Positions 8,647 through 17,006 of a stretch of DNA of 32,823 bases are shown here, in pieces. Under the pieces are notes generated by a model. It saw nothing but the letters and a program-made list of their open reading frames with translations. It had not been told where the DNA came from and did no database searches. How positions within the stretch are numbered: position 1 is the first letter of the stretch; each line of letters opens with the position of its first letter. The DNA is taken from NCBI GenBank assembly GCA_021299175.1, contig JAJTFY010000006.1, positions 1-32,823 on the forward strand, written 5' to 3'. A program made the position numbers and the translations under genes. Source of the stretch: Chitinophagaceae bacterium (GTDB taxonomy: Bacteria > Bacteroidota > Bacteroidia > Chitinophagales > Chitinophagaceae).

Positions 8647-9072
8647 TCATCTCATTCTATTCGCTTCACTCAGCAACTTCTCATCCTTTCTGATGCCCCT
8701 GAAAGCGAAGACCAGAAAGAGGATGATAAAGAAAGGAAGTATGGCGCTTATCTCCCAGGTTCCCTGTGTAATACCAAATTGTTGCTTGAACTTGTCTACT
8801 GAGAAATATTCAGTGGCAACTGTCAATACAGAAAGAATCATGTTGTTGATGATCAATTTTTTCTGCAGCCCACGGTTCTTGAAAAGAAAAATATTGATGA
8901 AAGGGATGACAATGGACAGCACCACAATCAGCAGCAAGATCAGGTTTTCGCGAATGGAAAACACTTTGACCAGCCCGTCTGCAGCTGCTCCTGAAAAAAC
9001 AGGAACAAACAGGATCAAGGCAGCACACAATGCACTGAGCAATAACCAAAGCGATTGAATTCTTTGTATCAT
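8647..9072 (-). CDS. DUF4293 family four-helix membrane protein
   Basis: A 141-residue integral membrane protein with four hydrophobic segments (about residues 7-30, 42-65, 75-92 and 106-125) and the characteristic opening MIQRIQSLWLLL. This matches DUF4293, found mainly in Bacteroidota and of unknown function. It starts 9 bases after the glyA stop, so it is co-transcribed with glyA. Its last codons and stop run directly into a repeat array. No catalytic motif is visible, and a link to glycine/one-carbon metabolism rests only on position. Confidence 0.85.
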   Translation of the reverse strand: MIQRIQSLWLLLSALCAALILFVPVFSGAAADGLVKVFSIRENLILLLIVVLSIVIPFINIFLFKNRGLQKKLIINNMILSVLTVATEYFSVDKFKQQFGITQGTWEISAILPFFIILFLVFAFRGIRKDEKLLSEANRMR

Positions 9073-9081
9073 AAAAATATT

Positions 9082-10362
9082 TTATCCGAGTTCGGGATAA
9101 AGCGGAAACTGTTGCATGAAGGCCTTTACATCACCTTTCACTGCTGCAATAACTGTTTCGTCATCGGCATTCATCAACACCTTGTCAATCATGTCTACCA
9201 CTGTTTGCATGTGGCTTGCGTTCAGGCCACGGGTGGTGATGGCGGGTACGCCAATCCTGATTCCAGAGGTAACAAACGGGCTCTTGTCATCATAAGGCAC
9301 TGAGTTCTTGTTCAGGGTGATGTGCGCCCTGTCAAGTGTTTCCTGTGCTTTTTTGCCTGTGATGTTTTTGTTCCTCAAATCGATGAGCATCAGGTGGTTT
9401 TCTGTGCCACCACTGATCAGGTGATAATCTCTTTTAACAAAGGCAGCAGCCATGGTCTGGGCATTTTCCTGCACCTGTTGTTGGTAGACCTTGAAAGAAG
9501 GATCAAGGATTTCTCCAAATGCTACAGCTTTTGCAGCAATCACATGTTCCAATGGTCCACCCTGCATGCCTGGAAATACAGCTAGGTCAAGCAATGCACT
9601 CATGGAACGGATATTTCCCTTGGGGTCTTTCAGACCAAATGGATTTTCAAAATCATTCCTCATCATGATCACACCACCGCGCGGTCCACGCAAGGTTTTG
9701 TGGGTGGTTGATGTGACGATATGACAATGATCGAATGGATCGTTCAACAAACCAGCTGCTACCAATCCGGCAGGATGGGCAATGTCAGCCAACACCAGGG
9801 CGCCAATTTCATCGGCAACCGCACGGATGCGGGCATAGTCCCAGTCGCGGCTGTATGCTGATGCGCCGCAAATAATCATTTTGGGTTTTTCTGCACGGGC
9901 TGTCGCTTCGAGTTGCTCATAATTGACCAATCCTGTTTCCCTGTCAACACCATAAAAGAAAGACTGGTAGGTCTTTCCGCTGAAGTTGGCGGGGCTGCCA
10001 TGGGTCAGGTGTCCACCCATGCTGAGGTCCAGTCCAAGTATCTTGTCGCCTGGTTTCAGGCAGGCAAGAAATACTGCAGTATTGGCCTGTGCACCACTGT
10101 GGGGCTGCACGTTGGCCCATGATGCTTTGAATATTTGCTTCAGCCTGTCGATGGCGATGGTTTCAATCTCATCCACTACCTCGCATCCACCATAGTATCT
10201 TTTTCCGGGATAACCTTCGGCATATTTGTTGGTGGCAACAGACCCTGTTGCCTGCATCACCTGAAGGGAGGTAAAGTTTTCAGAAGCAATCAGCTCAATG
10301 CCTTCCCTCTGTCTTTTGAGTTCTTTGTTCAGCAGGTCAAAAACGAGATTGTCGTGTGCCAT
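9082..10362 (-). CDS. glyA: Serine hydroxymethyltransferase
   Basis: PLP enzyme interconverting serine and glycine with transfer of a one-carbon unit to tetrahydrofolate. From the ATG at 10362 the protein has 426 residues, standard for GlyA, and opens with [10 protein letters not shown] like other members. IELIASENF is near 22-30, the PLP lysine is K222 in [12 protein letters not shown], and the YPGKRYYGG motif is near 51-59. A longer frame starts with TTG at 10380, but that TTG is itself part of a -7 promoter box (10378-10385), so the ATG is preferred. DUF4293 follows 9 bases downstream. Confidence 0.96.
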   Translation of the reverse strand: MAHDNLVFDLLNKELKRQREGIELIASENFTSLQVMQATGSVATNKYAEGYPGKRYYGGCEVVDEIETIAIDRLKQIFKASWANVQPHSGAQANTAVFLACLKPGDKILGLDLSMGGHLTHGSPANFSGKTYQSFFYGVDRETGLVNYEQLEATARAEKPKMIICGASAYSRDWDYARIRAVADEIGALVLADIAHPAGLVAAGLLNDPFDHCHIVTSTTHKTLRGPRGGVIMMRNDFENPFGLKDPKGNIRSMSALLDLAVFPGMQGGPLEHVIAAKAVAFGEILDPSFKVYQQQVQENAQTMAAAFVKRDYHLISGGTENHLMLIDLRNKNITGKKAQETLDRAHITLNKNSVPYDDKSPFVTSGIRIGVPAITTRGLNASHMQTVVDMIDKVLMNADDETVIAAVKGDVKAFMQQFPLYPELG

Positions 10363-10377
10363 GGAGTAAAGTTTGCG

Positions 10378-10385
10378 CAAAATTA
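10378..10385 (-). promoter_or_regulatory. Probable -7 promoter box of glyA
   Basis: Exact TAnnTTTG match (TAATTTTG on the minus strand) 15 bases before the glyA ATG; the -33 region reads only T-rich. It suggests glyA-DUF4293 can be transcribed independently of the lpx cluster upstream. Confidence 0.5.
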
Positions 10386-10426
10386 AACCTATTCACAGAA
10401 AGAAAAAATCTAGTCTATCACCAGTT

Positions 10427-11038
10427 TTACACACCCATCCTGATGAACTCGGTACAACTGCCATATTCAATGGCATCATTGCTGCTGATCAGCACCAACC
10501 TGTTCTTGCAAAGTGATGAAATCAAGTGCTTGTACAAATCGATGCCTTGCTGGTCGAGGTTGGTGCAAGGCTCATCCAACAGCAACAAAGGTGAGTCAGA
10601 AAAAAAGGCTTGTGCCAGCTTCACCCTTTGCTTCATGCCAGAGCTGAAGTACCTGATTTGTTTTTGTTTTGCCTTGGAAAGCCCTATTTCTTCTATGATC
10701 CCTGATGCATCCCAGCCCTTGATCAAAGGCTTGAAGGAGGCATGATAGTTGAGAAACTCGATGGCTGTCATTTCCTCTATCAGCTCCAGGTAAGGGGCAC
10801 AGATGGAAAGTTGCTTGTAAACCACTTCAGGTTCCAGCAGTTTTCCATTAAGCGTGAAGGTTATTTTTCCCTCTGTTGTGTACAAAGAACCTGCAATGCA
10901 CTGGAGAAAAGTTGATTTGCCGGAGCCATTGTGCCCGGTGATGGCATAGTGCTGGTTGGAATGCAGTTCCAGGCTAAGATTCCTGAAGATCCATTCACGG
11001 TTGAATCGTTTTCCGGCATCAGTTACCGAGATCCTCAT
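10427..11038 (-). CDS. ABC-type ATPase subunit with atypical Q- and H-loops
   Basis: A lone nucleotide-binding subunit of 203 residues from the ATG at 11038 (a GTG at 11086 would add 16 residues lying inside lpxA and is less likely). Walker A GHNGSGKS is at 35-42, signature FSSGMKQR at 131-138, Walker B LLLLDEP at 151-157 and D-loop TNLD at 159-162. The usual Q-loop Gln is replaced (SICAPYLEL near 78-86) and the switch His is replaced by Asn (ISSND near 184-188). It overlaps the end of lpxA by 20 bases, so it is translationally coupled to it. No permease gene is in the window. Export of a lipid or envelope component is a guess from context. Confidence 0.85.
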   Translation of the reverse strand: MRISVTDAGKRFNREWIFRNLSLELHSNQHYAITGHNGSGKSTFLQCIAGSLYTTEGKITFTLNGKLLEPEVVYKQLSICAPYLELIEEMTAIEFLNYHASFKPLIKGWDASGIIEEIGLSKAKQKQIRYFSSGMKQRVKLAQAFFSDSPLLLLDEPCTNLDQQGIDLYKHLISSLCKNRLVLISSNDAIEYGSCTEFIRMGV

Positions 11039-11837
11039 CAATGGAGTTTTTACTGAAACGCTTGATGATACCCCTGCCACTCTCACGGATAAAGGTTACA
11101 ATCTCATCCCTTTCATCGGTAACAGGAAATTCTTCTTCGATATAATCCATGGCCTGGGTGGTATTCATGCCCTTGTTGTAGACATAGCGGTAAATGTCCA
11201 GGATTTCATTTATTTTTTCGACCGTAAATCCTTTGCGCTTGAGGCCAACCGAGTTGACGCCTGCATAGGAAAGGGGCGTCCTTCCTGCTTTAATATAGGG
11301 AGGAACATCTTTTTGAACAAGAGAACCTCCTGCGATGAATGAATGCTGGCCAATTTTTACGAACTGGTGAACCGCGCACATCCCTGCAAGGATGGCATAA
11401 TCTCCCATCACCACATGCCCGGCAATTTGGGTGTTGTTGCTCATGATGCAGTTGTCGCCAATTTCGCAATCATGGGCTATATGGCTGTAGGCCATGATCA
11501 GGCAATTTTTACCCACTACTGTTTTCCATTTGTCTTTTGTTCCCCGGTGGATGGTCACAAATTCACGGATGGTGGTATTGTCGCCGATTTCCACACTGGT
11601 CACTTCTCCTTCAAACTTAAGGTCTTGGGGAGCGGCAGAAATAACAGCACCTGGAAAAATCCTGCAATTCTTACCAATGCGGGCGCCATCCATGATGGTT
11701 ACATTGCTGCCAATCCAGGTCCCTTCGCCAATCTCAACATTCTGATGGATCACCGAAAAAGGATCAATTTTGACATTGGTGGCCACTTTGGCGTTATGGT
11801 GAATGTATGTATGTGGATGGATCATGATTTCGTTCAT
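11019..11837 (-). CDS. lpxA: UDP-N-acetylglucosamine acyltransferase
   Basis: First enzyme of lipid A synthesis, moving a 3-hydroxyacyl group from ACP to UDP-GlcNAc in the cytosol. The protein has 272 residues (typical 255-270). A left-handed beta-helix of hexapeptide repeats fills residues 6-190, with the loop motif APQDLKFEGE at 69-78 and the catalytic His at about 122 in HIAHDCEIG; GRTPLSYAGVNSVGLKRKGF marks the start of the C-terminal helical domain. Either Met1 or Met5 (ATG at 11825) could be the start; Met1 leaves a 6-base gap to lpxC-fabZ. Followed by the overlapping ABC ATPase gene. Confidence 0.96.
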   Translation of the reverse strand: MNEIMIHPHTYIHHNAKVATNVKIDPFSVIHQNVEIGEGTWIGSNVTIMDGARIGKNCRIFPGAVISAAPQDLKFEGEVTSVEIGDNTTIREFVTIHRGTKDKWKTVVGKNCLIMAYSHIAHDCEIGDNCIMSNNTQIAGHVVMGDYAILAGMCAVHQFVKIGQHSFIAGGSLVQKDVPPYIKAGRTPLSYAGVNSVGLKRKGFTVEKINEILDIYRYVYNKGMNTTQAMDYIEEEFPVTDERDEIVTFIRESGRGIIKRFSKNSIDEDLGN

Positions 11838-11843
11838 TAAGTA

Positions 11844-13256
11844 TTAGACTCCTTCTCGCTTCACCAATTGCGCCATCAACATGGTTTCTGTGGTAATTTT
11901 ATTGCCAACGTATACCGTACCGATCATTTCACAGATTCCTCTGCGGATAGGACCTGTCAGTTCTAGCTTCATGATCAGCGTGTCTCCAGGAACAACTTTT
12001 TGTTTGAATTTGCAGTTGTCAATCTTCACAAAATAGGTGTCATACTCACCAGGAGGAAGACAATTGATGGCAAGGATTCCACCTGTCTGGGCAAGGGCCT
12101 CAACCTGCAAAACGCCCGGCATCACAGGGTTTCCGGGAAAATGCCCTGCAAAAAACGGCTCATTGAAGGTGACATTCTTTATGCCCACGATATGGGTATC
12201 ACTGAGTTCAATGATCTTGTCAACCAGCAGGAAGGGATACCTGTGCGGAAGTACTTTTTCTATCTGTGTGGTATTGTAAACCGGTTGTTGGTTGGGGTCG
12301 TAAACAGGCACATTTTTCACATGCTTGTTCTTCTTGATGTATTGCTTGATCAGTTTGGCAAACTCAACATTGGAGTAATGCCCCGGCCTGTTGGCAATGA
12401 TATGTGCCTTGATTGGATAACCAATCAGTGCAAGATCCCCAATCACATCCAGCAACTTGTGGCGTGCTGGTTCATTGGGGAACCTGAGTTCAAGATTGTT
12501 GAGATAACCTTCGCTTTTGACTTCAATATTGTCTCTTTTGAATATGCCAGCCAGCCTGCTCATTTCTTCATCCGTCACTGCCTTATCCACCACAACGATG
12601 GCATTGTTGATGTCTCCGCCCTTGATCAGGTTATTCGCCAGCAAGGCCTCCAGCTCATGCAAGAAGCAGAAGGTTCTGCAGGGGGCAATCTCAGCCTTGA
12701 AATCACTGATATCCTTGAGACCAGCATGTTGTGTGCCCAGTACAGGGCTGTTGAAATCAATCAGCGTGGTAACCTTGTATTCTACCGCAGGCATGGCGAC
12801 CATTTCCACCCTTTTGCCTTCGTGGTAAAATGAAATATTGGTATCAATCGTGTACCAGTGTTTTGCTGCTTCCTGCTCTGCAATGCCGGCCTTTTCGATG
12901 ACTTCAACAAAAGGCTGGGAACTTCCATCCATGATCGGAATTTCTGGTCCATTGATTTCAATCAGACAATTGTCAACACCCATCCCTACCAATGCGGCAA
13001 GGATATGTTCTACTGTGCTGACTTTCGCTCCATTGTCTTCCAGTGTTGTGCCTCTTGAGGTATCTGTTACGAGGTCACAGTCTGCTTTGATCACTGGCTC
13101 GCCAGGAAGATCAACGCGTTTGAACTGAAAACCGAATCCTGCGTTGGCAGGCTGTAGCACCATGTCAACTAAAATGCCCGTATGCAAACCAGTGCCAGAA
13201 ATGCTGACAGATGTCTTGAGTGTATGTTGCTTGTCTGGGTTGAATTTTAAACTCAT
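11844..13256 (-). CDS. lpxC/fabZ: LpxC-FabZ fusion: UDP-3-O-acyl-GlcNAc deacetylase / 3-hydroxyacyl-ACP dehydratase
   Basis: A 470-residue bifunctional protein. Residues 1-310 are LpxC, the zinc deacetylase of the committed lipid A step: zinc ligands fit H84 (STVEHILAAL), H266 and D270 (RHKLLD), and the general-acid His fits H293 (RPGH). Residues about 328-470 are FabZ, a hot-dog-fold dehydratase of fatty-acid elongation, with H372 in GHFPGNPVMPG and E386 in QVEALAQ. The fused form is known from Bacteroidota. Both activities use 3-hydroxyacyl-ACP-derived substrates, so fusion may balance lipid A against phospholipid. All key residues are present in both halves. Confidence 0.96.
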   Translation of the reverse strand: MSLKFNPDKQHTLKTSVSISGTGLHTGILVDMVLQPANAGFGFQFKRVDLPGEPVIKADCDLVTDTSRGTTLEDNGAKVSTVEHILAALVGMGVDNCLIEINGPEIPIMDGSSQPFVEVIEKAGIAEQEAAKHWYTIDTNISFYHEGKRVEMVAMPAVEYKVTTLIDFNSPVLGTQHAGLKDISDFKAEIAPCRTFCFLHELEALLANNLIKGGDINNAIVVVDKAVTDEEMSRLAGIFKRDNIEVKSEGYLNNLELRFPNEPARHKLLDVIGDLALIGYPIKAHIIANRPGHYSNVEFAKLIKQYIKKNKHVKNVPVYDPNQQPVYNTTQIEKVLPHRYPFLLVDKIIELSDTHIVGIKNVTFNEPFFAGHFPGNPVMPGVLQVEALAQTGGILAINCLPPGEYDTYFVKIDNCKFKQKVVPGDTLIMKLELTGPIRRGICEMIGTVYVGNKITTETMLMAQLVKREGV

Positions 13257-13273
13257 TCGCTTGAAATTGGCTG

Positions 13274-13281
13274 CAAAGATA
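13274..13281 (-). promoter_or_regulatory. Probable -7 promoter box of lpxC-fabZ
   Basis: TATCTTTG on the minus strand, exact TAnnTTTG, 17 bases before the lpxC-fabZ ATG, in the 68-base gap after lpxD. No convincing -33 element at 19-21 bases. Confidence 0.42.
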
Positions 13282-13324
13282 AACCATTTTTCACAGGTGA
13301 GATCTGGTTATAATATATTGAAAA

Positions 13325-14395
13325 TCAATTCTTAGGAAGAAATGCTTCCCGTTCCTTGTATAAATCGGCTATGGCCAGCTCCAGTTCATTTATTTTTTTC
13401 TCCAATGCCGGCAAGCGCTTGAATACGGTTTTGGAACGGAGGGATTCCTTGTAATCGAAGGCAGGAGTTCCATCTACAGCGGTGTTTTCTACCATGATTG
13501 ATTTGGTCAAACCACTCTGTCCGCCTACTTTGGTACCATCTGCTACACTGATATGACCAGCCACGCCTACCTGTCCGGCAATCATGACATTCTTTCCAAT
13601 TTTGGTACTGCCGCTGACACCTGTTTGGGCTGCGATCACACTGTTTTCACCCACTTCAACATTGTGTGCTATTTGCAGCAGATTATCCAGTTTTGTGCCC
13701 TTTCTGATGATGGTTGAGCCCATGGTAGCCCTATCGATGCAGGTATTGGATCCGATTTCAACATGATCTTCCACCACAACATTGCCCAGTTGTGGAACTT
13801 TATTGTACGTGCCATTTTGCTGGGGAGCAAAGCCGAAGCCATCGCTCCCAATGACTGTACCAGCGTGAACGGTTACATGCATGCCGATCAGGCAATCGTG
13901 GTATAACTTAACTCCTGGGTGTAATGTTGAATGCTGTCCAACGGAGGCATTGTTGCCAATAAAAACCTGGGGATAAATCCTGGCTCCTTCACCAATGACT
14001 GCATTTTCTCCGATGTAGGCAAATGCGCCAATGAATACGTCTTTTCCGATGGTGGCGGAAGGATGAATATAAACGGGTTCCTGGATGCCAGTCATGCTTT
14101 TTTCCTTCAATTGCTGATAATATTGCATCAGTTGGGCAAATGAAGAGTATGCATCTTTGACCCTGATCAGGGTAGCATTGACGGCCTTTTTCAGCTGAAG
14201 GGCCTCACCAATGATGATGATTCCGGCTGTGGTTGTATAGAGATATTCTTCGTATTTGGGATTGGCCAGAAAGGCCAGGTCAGTGGGCTGGGCTTCTTCT
14301 ATCTTGGCGAAACCACTTACCGTTGCCGCAGGGTTTCCCTCTATTTGGCCATTGATCAGGGCTGAAATTTGCTGTGCTGAAAATTGCATATTCAT
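13325..14395 (-). CDS. lpxD: UDP-3-O-(3-hydroxyacyl)glucosamine N-acyltransferase
   Basis: Third lipid A enzyme, N-acylating UDP-3-O-acyl-glucosamine after LpxC. It has 356 residues (typical 340-350). The N-terminal uridine-binding domain (1-100) is followed by hexapeptide-repeat beta-helix from about 108 to 310 with the catalytic His at 244 (IAHNVEVG) and GSDGFGFAP at 183-191, and a C-terminal helix rich in charged residues (KKINELELAIADLYKER). ATG at 14395; a second ATG at 14389 is possible. It is separated from lpxC-fabZ by 68 bases with its own -7 box, so the cluster may be transcribed from more than one promoter. Confidence 0.96.
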   Translation of the reverse strand: MNMQFSAQQISALINGQIEGNPAATVSGFAKIEEAQPTDLAFLANPKYEEYLYTTTAGIIIIGEALQLKKAVNATLIRVKDAYSSFAQLMQYYQQLKEKSMTGIQEPVYIHPSATIGKDVFIGAFAYIGENAVIGEGARIYPQVFIGNNASVGQHSTLHPGVKLYHDCLIGMHVTVHAGTVIGSDGFGFAPQQNGTYNKVPQLGNVVVEDHVEIGSNTCIDRATMGSTIIRKGTKLDNLLQIAHNVEVGENSVIAAQTGVSGSTKIGKNVMIAGQVGVAGHISVADGTKVGGQSGLTKSIMVENTAVDGTPAFDYKESLRSKTVFKRLPALEKKINELELAIADLYKEREAFLPKN

Positions 14396-14461
14396 GTATT
14401 GCTTTCGACAGATGGCCTTTATGGATCTACTGTAGCGTTTGTTTTTTTTAGACTGCCCAAT

Positions 14462-15673
14462 CTAGCATTGGTAAAAACAAATGTAAAATTTTTTTACAGG
14501 ACGGGAAAGGTTTTGATGGATGAGTGGCGAGTCTACCTGAGAGATGTCGCGCACCCTGCCATCTTTAAAGACAATGTTGATTCTTTCGTTATTGGGGTTG
14601 TAGAGGCTGTTTTCTGCTTCTCCGGTGAAGACCAGGAAGGATGCATCTTCCTGACTGAGAGAGGATGAGTGGGCGATGGCCGCCCTTTTTTCATGGAGTT
14701 CCTCCATGGTGATGGGGTCATTTTGCATCCGAAGTTTAAACAGTTTCCTGTCCAGCAAGGCATTACAAAGGATGGACAATACTTTGTCCGGATGGTTTCT
14801 CCATTGTTTGATGGCACTGATCACATCACTGTCGTCTAACCTGCAAAACAATTCTAGGTCTGCCCTTTGCAGTTGTTGCAGGTTACCAAACAGCAGCTGG
14901 CTCAACTCATTGTTCTGCGCAACCTGCCTGTCTCCGTGTTGATGAAGCCAAATGGCCCTTTCCAACACCTTCACCATTGTCATTTCAGCACTCAGTACCG
15001 TTTTGTGCTGGTACACCTGCCAGTACATCAATCTTCGGGATACCAGAAACTCTTCTATTGAATAAATTCCTTTTTCTTCCACCATGAGTTGACCATCGTG
15101 CACAGTAAGCATCTTAATGATCCTGTCGCAACCAATCATGCCCTCGATCACCCCAGAAAAAAAGCTATCCCTTGTCAGGTAGTCCATCCTGTCAACATCA
15201 AGCTGTCCGCTGATCAATTGGTGCAGGAATTTTTTGGGATAAACATTCCTGAATATCGCAATAGCCATATCAAGTTTTCCGCCCATTGACTTGTTCAATT
15301 CTTCCATGATCATCAAAGACAGGGTCTCGTGTTCCAGGTCTTTCACCACCATGGACTCCAGTGCATGTGAAAACGGGCCATGTCCGACATCGTGCAAGAG
15401 AATGGCAATCTTGGCAGCCTGCTCTTCTTCCTCAGAAAATTCAACTCCTTTTTGCTTGAGCTCATACAAGGCATTGTGCATCAGGTGGTATGCACCCAGT
15501 GCATGGTGAAGTCTTGAGTGTACTGCTCCGGGGTAGACCAGGTATGACATGGCCATTTGGTTGATTCTTCTCAATCGCTGGAACCAAGGATGGGAGATGA
15601 TGCTATAGATCAACGGGTCGCTGATGGTGATGAATCCGTGGACAGGATCATTGATGATCTTCCTGTATGACAT
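14462..15673 (-). CDS. HD-domain phosphohydrolase (dNTPase/SAMHD1-like, YwfO type)
   Basis: A 403-residue cytosolic metal-dependent phosphohydrolase. It starts with KIINDPVHGFI, the opening of the YwfO/SAMHD1-like family. The metal site is complete: H57 (RLHHALGAYHL), H94-D95 (LLHDVGHGPFSHALE) and the distal Asp near 159-161 (LDVDRMDYLTRDS). Characterised relatives hydrolyse dNTPs, and some act on other nucleotides. It heads the minus-strand lpx cluster, 66 bases before lpxD. In Bacteroidota this neighbourhood looks conserved as far as I recall, but no lipid A role is known. Substrate is not readable from sequence. Confidence 0.88.
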   Translation of the reverse strand: MSYRKIINDPVHGFITISDPLIYSIISHPWFQRLRRINQMAMSYLVYPGAVHSRLHHALGAYHLMHNALYELKQKGVEFSEEEEQAAKIAILLHDVGHGPFSHALESMVVKDLEHETLSLMIMEELNKSMGGKLDMAIAIFRNVYPKKFLHQLISGQLDVDRMDYLTRDSFFSGVIEGMIGCDRIIKMLTVHDGQLMVEEKGIYSIEEFLVSRRLMYWQVYQHKTVLSAEMTMVKVLERAIWLHQHGDRQVAQNNELSQLLFGNLQQLQRADLELFCRLDDSDVISAIKQWRNHPDKVLSILCNALLDRKLFKLRMQNDPITMEELHEKRAAIAHSSSLSQEDASFLVFTGEAENSLYNPNNERINIVFKDGRVRDISQVDSPLIHQNLSRPVKKFYICFYQC

Positions 15674-15708
15674 GGTGATGCTGGTTTAAGTGAATGGCGC
15701 AGCCAGGG

Positions 15709-15716
15709 CAAAGGTA
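15709..15716 (-). promoter_or_regulatory. Probable -7 promoter box of the HD phosphohydrolase / lpx cluster
   Basis: TACCTTTG on the minus strand, exact TAnnTTTG, 35 bases before the ATG at 15673. No clear -33 motif at the expected distance. Confidence 0.45.
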
Positions 15717-15781
15717 TGAACGGCAAGAGGTATTACACTGTTTAATTGACATTGAATAGCGTTTTTTTCTGAACAGGGTGC

Positions 15782-15806
15782 TGAATAATCATAAAATGAT
15801 TATTCA
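15782..15806. promoter_or_regulatory. Perfect 10-base palindrome in the divergent promoter region
   Basis: TGAATAATCA (15782-15791), spacer TAAAA, TGATTATTCA (15797-15806). It lies in the 219-base gap between the divergent HD-phosphohydrolase gene and the 95-residue gene, beyond the -7 boxes of both. The size and symmetry fit an operator for a dimeric regulator; an AT-rich cruciform is the alternative. Confidence 0.45.
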
Positions 15807-15870
15807 CAGCTATGGGTTAAAATGTTCACAACTATTCACTTGCTTGCCCGCTTACCAATAGCCCATTCGT

Positions 15871-15878
15871 TAAATTTG
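15871..15878 (+). promoter_or_regulatory. Probable -7 promoter box of the 15893 gene
   Basis: TAAATTTG, exact TAnnTTTG, ending 14 bases before the ATG at 15893. The -33 position is GC-rich and does not match. Confidence 0.42.
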
Positions 15879-15892
15879 TAAAAACCCTTTCC

Positions 15893-16180
15893 ATGAAGTT
15901 AAGGTTCACTCCTTCAACACTTGAAAAAATTGAGAAGATCGTTTCTGAGGCTGGATATATCATCAGGTATGAGAGAGGCACATTCCAGAGTGGCTACTGT
16001 GTACTTGAATCCAAAAAGGTAGTGGTGCTGAACAAGTTTTTGCAAACTGAGGGAAGGATCAATACTTTGATTGACCTTGTTTCCAATCTTTCCATAGAAG
16101 CGGATCACTTGAGTATTGACAGTAAAAAGCTATATGAGGAAATCACCTTCAAGCCTGAATTGATCCCGGTAGAAGCCTAG
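15893..16180 (+). CDS. Small conserved protein of unknown function (95 residues)
   Basis: I do not recognise a named family. The protein is soluble, without signal peptide or membrane segment. It begins with helical sequence (STLEKIEKIVSEAGY), then two probable strands (YIIRYERGTF, SGYCVLESKKVVVLN) and a helix (EGRINTLIDLVSNL); this order loosely recalls the part of ImmA/IrrE-type folds before the HExxH helix, but the zinc motif is absent. The ATG has its own -7 box. Next gene downstream on the same strand starts 32 bases later (metallo-beta-lactamase fold). The compact, well-formed sequence and promoter make it a real gene. Confidence 0.8.
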   Translation: MKLRFTPSTLEKIEKIVSEAGYIIRYERGTFQSGYCVLESKKVVVLNKFLQTEGRINTLIDLVSNLSIEADHLSIDSKKLYEEITFKPELIPVEA

Positions 16181-16212
16181 TTAATTTTCTTTCTTCAATC
16201 AATATACCTGCA

Positions 16213-16992
16213 TTGTCGCTCAGTGTTGAATTTCTTGGAACAGGAACCAGTGGTGGAGTTCCAATGATCGCCTGTAAGTGTCAGGTATGTCAATCTATAG
16301 ATAAGAAAGACAAGCGCCTGCGCAGCAGCGTATTGCTGCGATCTGCCTCCACCACAATTGTAATAGATACAACACCTGATTTTCGCTACCAGATGCTCAG
16401 GTCATCGGTTGATCATCTCGATGCAGTCGTTTTTACCCATTCACACAAAGACCATATTGCCGGGCTGGATGATATCAGGGCCTATAATTTTTTCAGCCAA
16501 CGCCCTATGCATCTTTTTGCCAATGAAGAGACTGCCCATGCTGTGAAGCGCGATTTTTATTATGCTTTTAGCGAAAAAAAATATCCCGGAATTCCTGAGC
16601 TGGATCTTCATGTGATTGATGATCAGCCATTTTCTGTTGGGGATCTTCATTTTATTCCCATACAGGTAAGGCATTTGCACATGGGTGTCACGGGTTACCG
16701 GATTGGCGACTTCACATACATCACCGATGCCAACTTTATTGAAGCATCCGAAAAAGAAAAGATCAGGGGATCCGAGGTGCTCGTGATCAATGCCCTGCGA
16801 CAGGAAAAACATATTTCCCATTTTACTTTGCAAGAGGCAATAGCACTTGCTTCGGAATTGAATGTTCCCCAAACCTATTTCACCCATATCAGCCATCAGA
16901 TGGGACTTCACCAAGCCGTTAACCAGACCTTACCCAAAGGGATGCAATTGGCCCATGATGGCCTCATTATTTCAGTGAATAAAACAGCCTGA
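16213..16992 (+). CDS. PhnP-like metallo-beta-lactamase-fold phosphodiesterase
   Basis: A 259-residue cytosolic metallohydrolase. The N-terminus LGTGTSGGVPMIACKCQVC matches the PhnP/YycJ branch, including a Cys cluster (C21, C23, C26) that binds a structural zinc in PhnP. The dinuclear site motif THSHKDH is at 75-81, with further ligands in TDAN near 174-177 and the C-terminal THISHQMG. Substrate is likely a cyclic nucleotide or similar phosphodiester; no phosphonate genes are nearby. There is no ATG: the start is TTG at 16213, just ahead of the conserved first strand SVEFLGTG, and the frame upstream contains no ATG before running into the previous gene. Confidence 0.9.
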   Translation: MSLSVEFLGTGTSGGVPMIACKCQVCQSIDKKDKRLRSSVLLRSASTTIVIDTTPDFRYQMLRSSVDHLDAVVFTHSHKDHIAGLDDIRAYNFFSQRPMHLFANEETAHAVKRDFYYAFSEKKYPGIPELDLHVIDDQPFSVGDLHFIPIQVRHLHMGVTGYRIGDFTYITDANFIEASEKEKIRGSEVLVINALRQEKHISHFTLQEAIALASELNVPQTYFTHISHQMGLHQAVNQTLPKGMQLAHDGLIISVNKTA

Positions 16993-17006
16993 TCCTGTTT
17001 TTTCCC

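Noticed and set aside
10363-10380. Longer glyA start at TTG 10380
   Set aside because: It would add six non-conserved residues and lies inside the TAATTTTG promoter box; the ATG at 10362 matches family N-termini.
12000-12833. 277-residue open frame opposite lpxC-fabZ
   Set aside because: Antisense shadow of a firmly identified gene.
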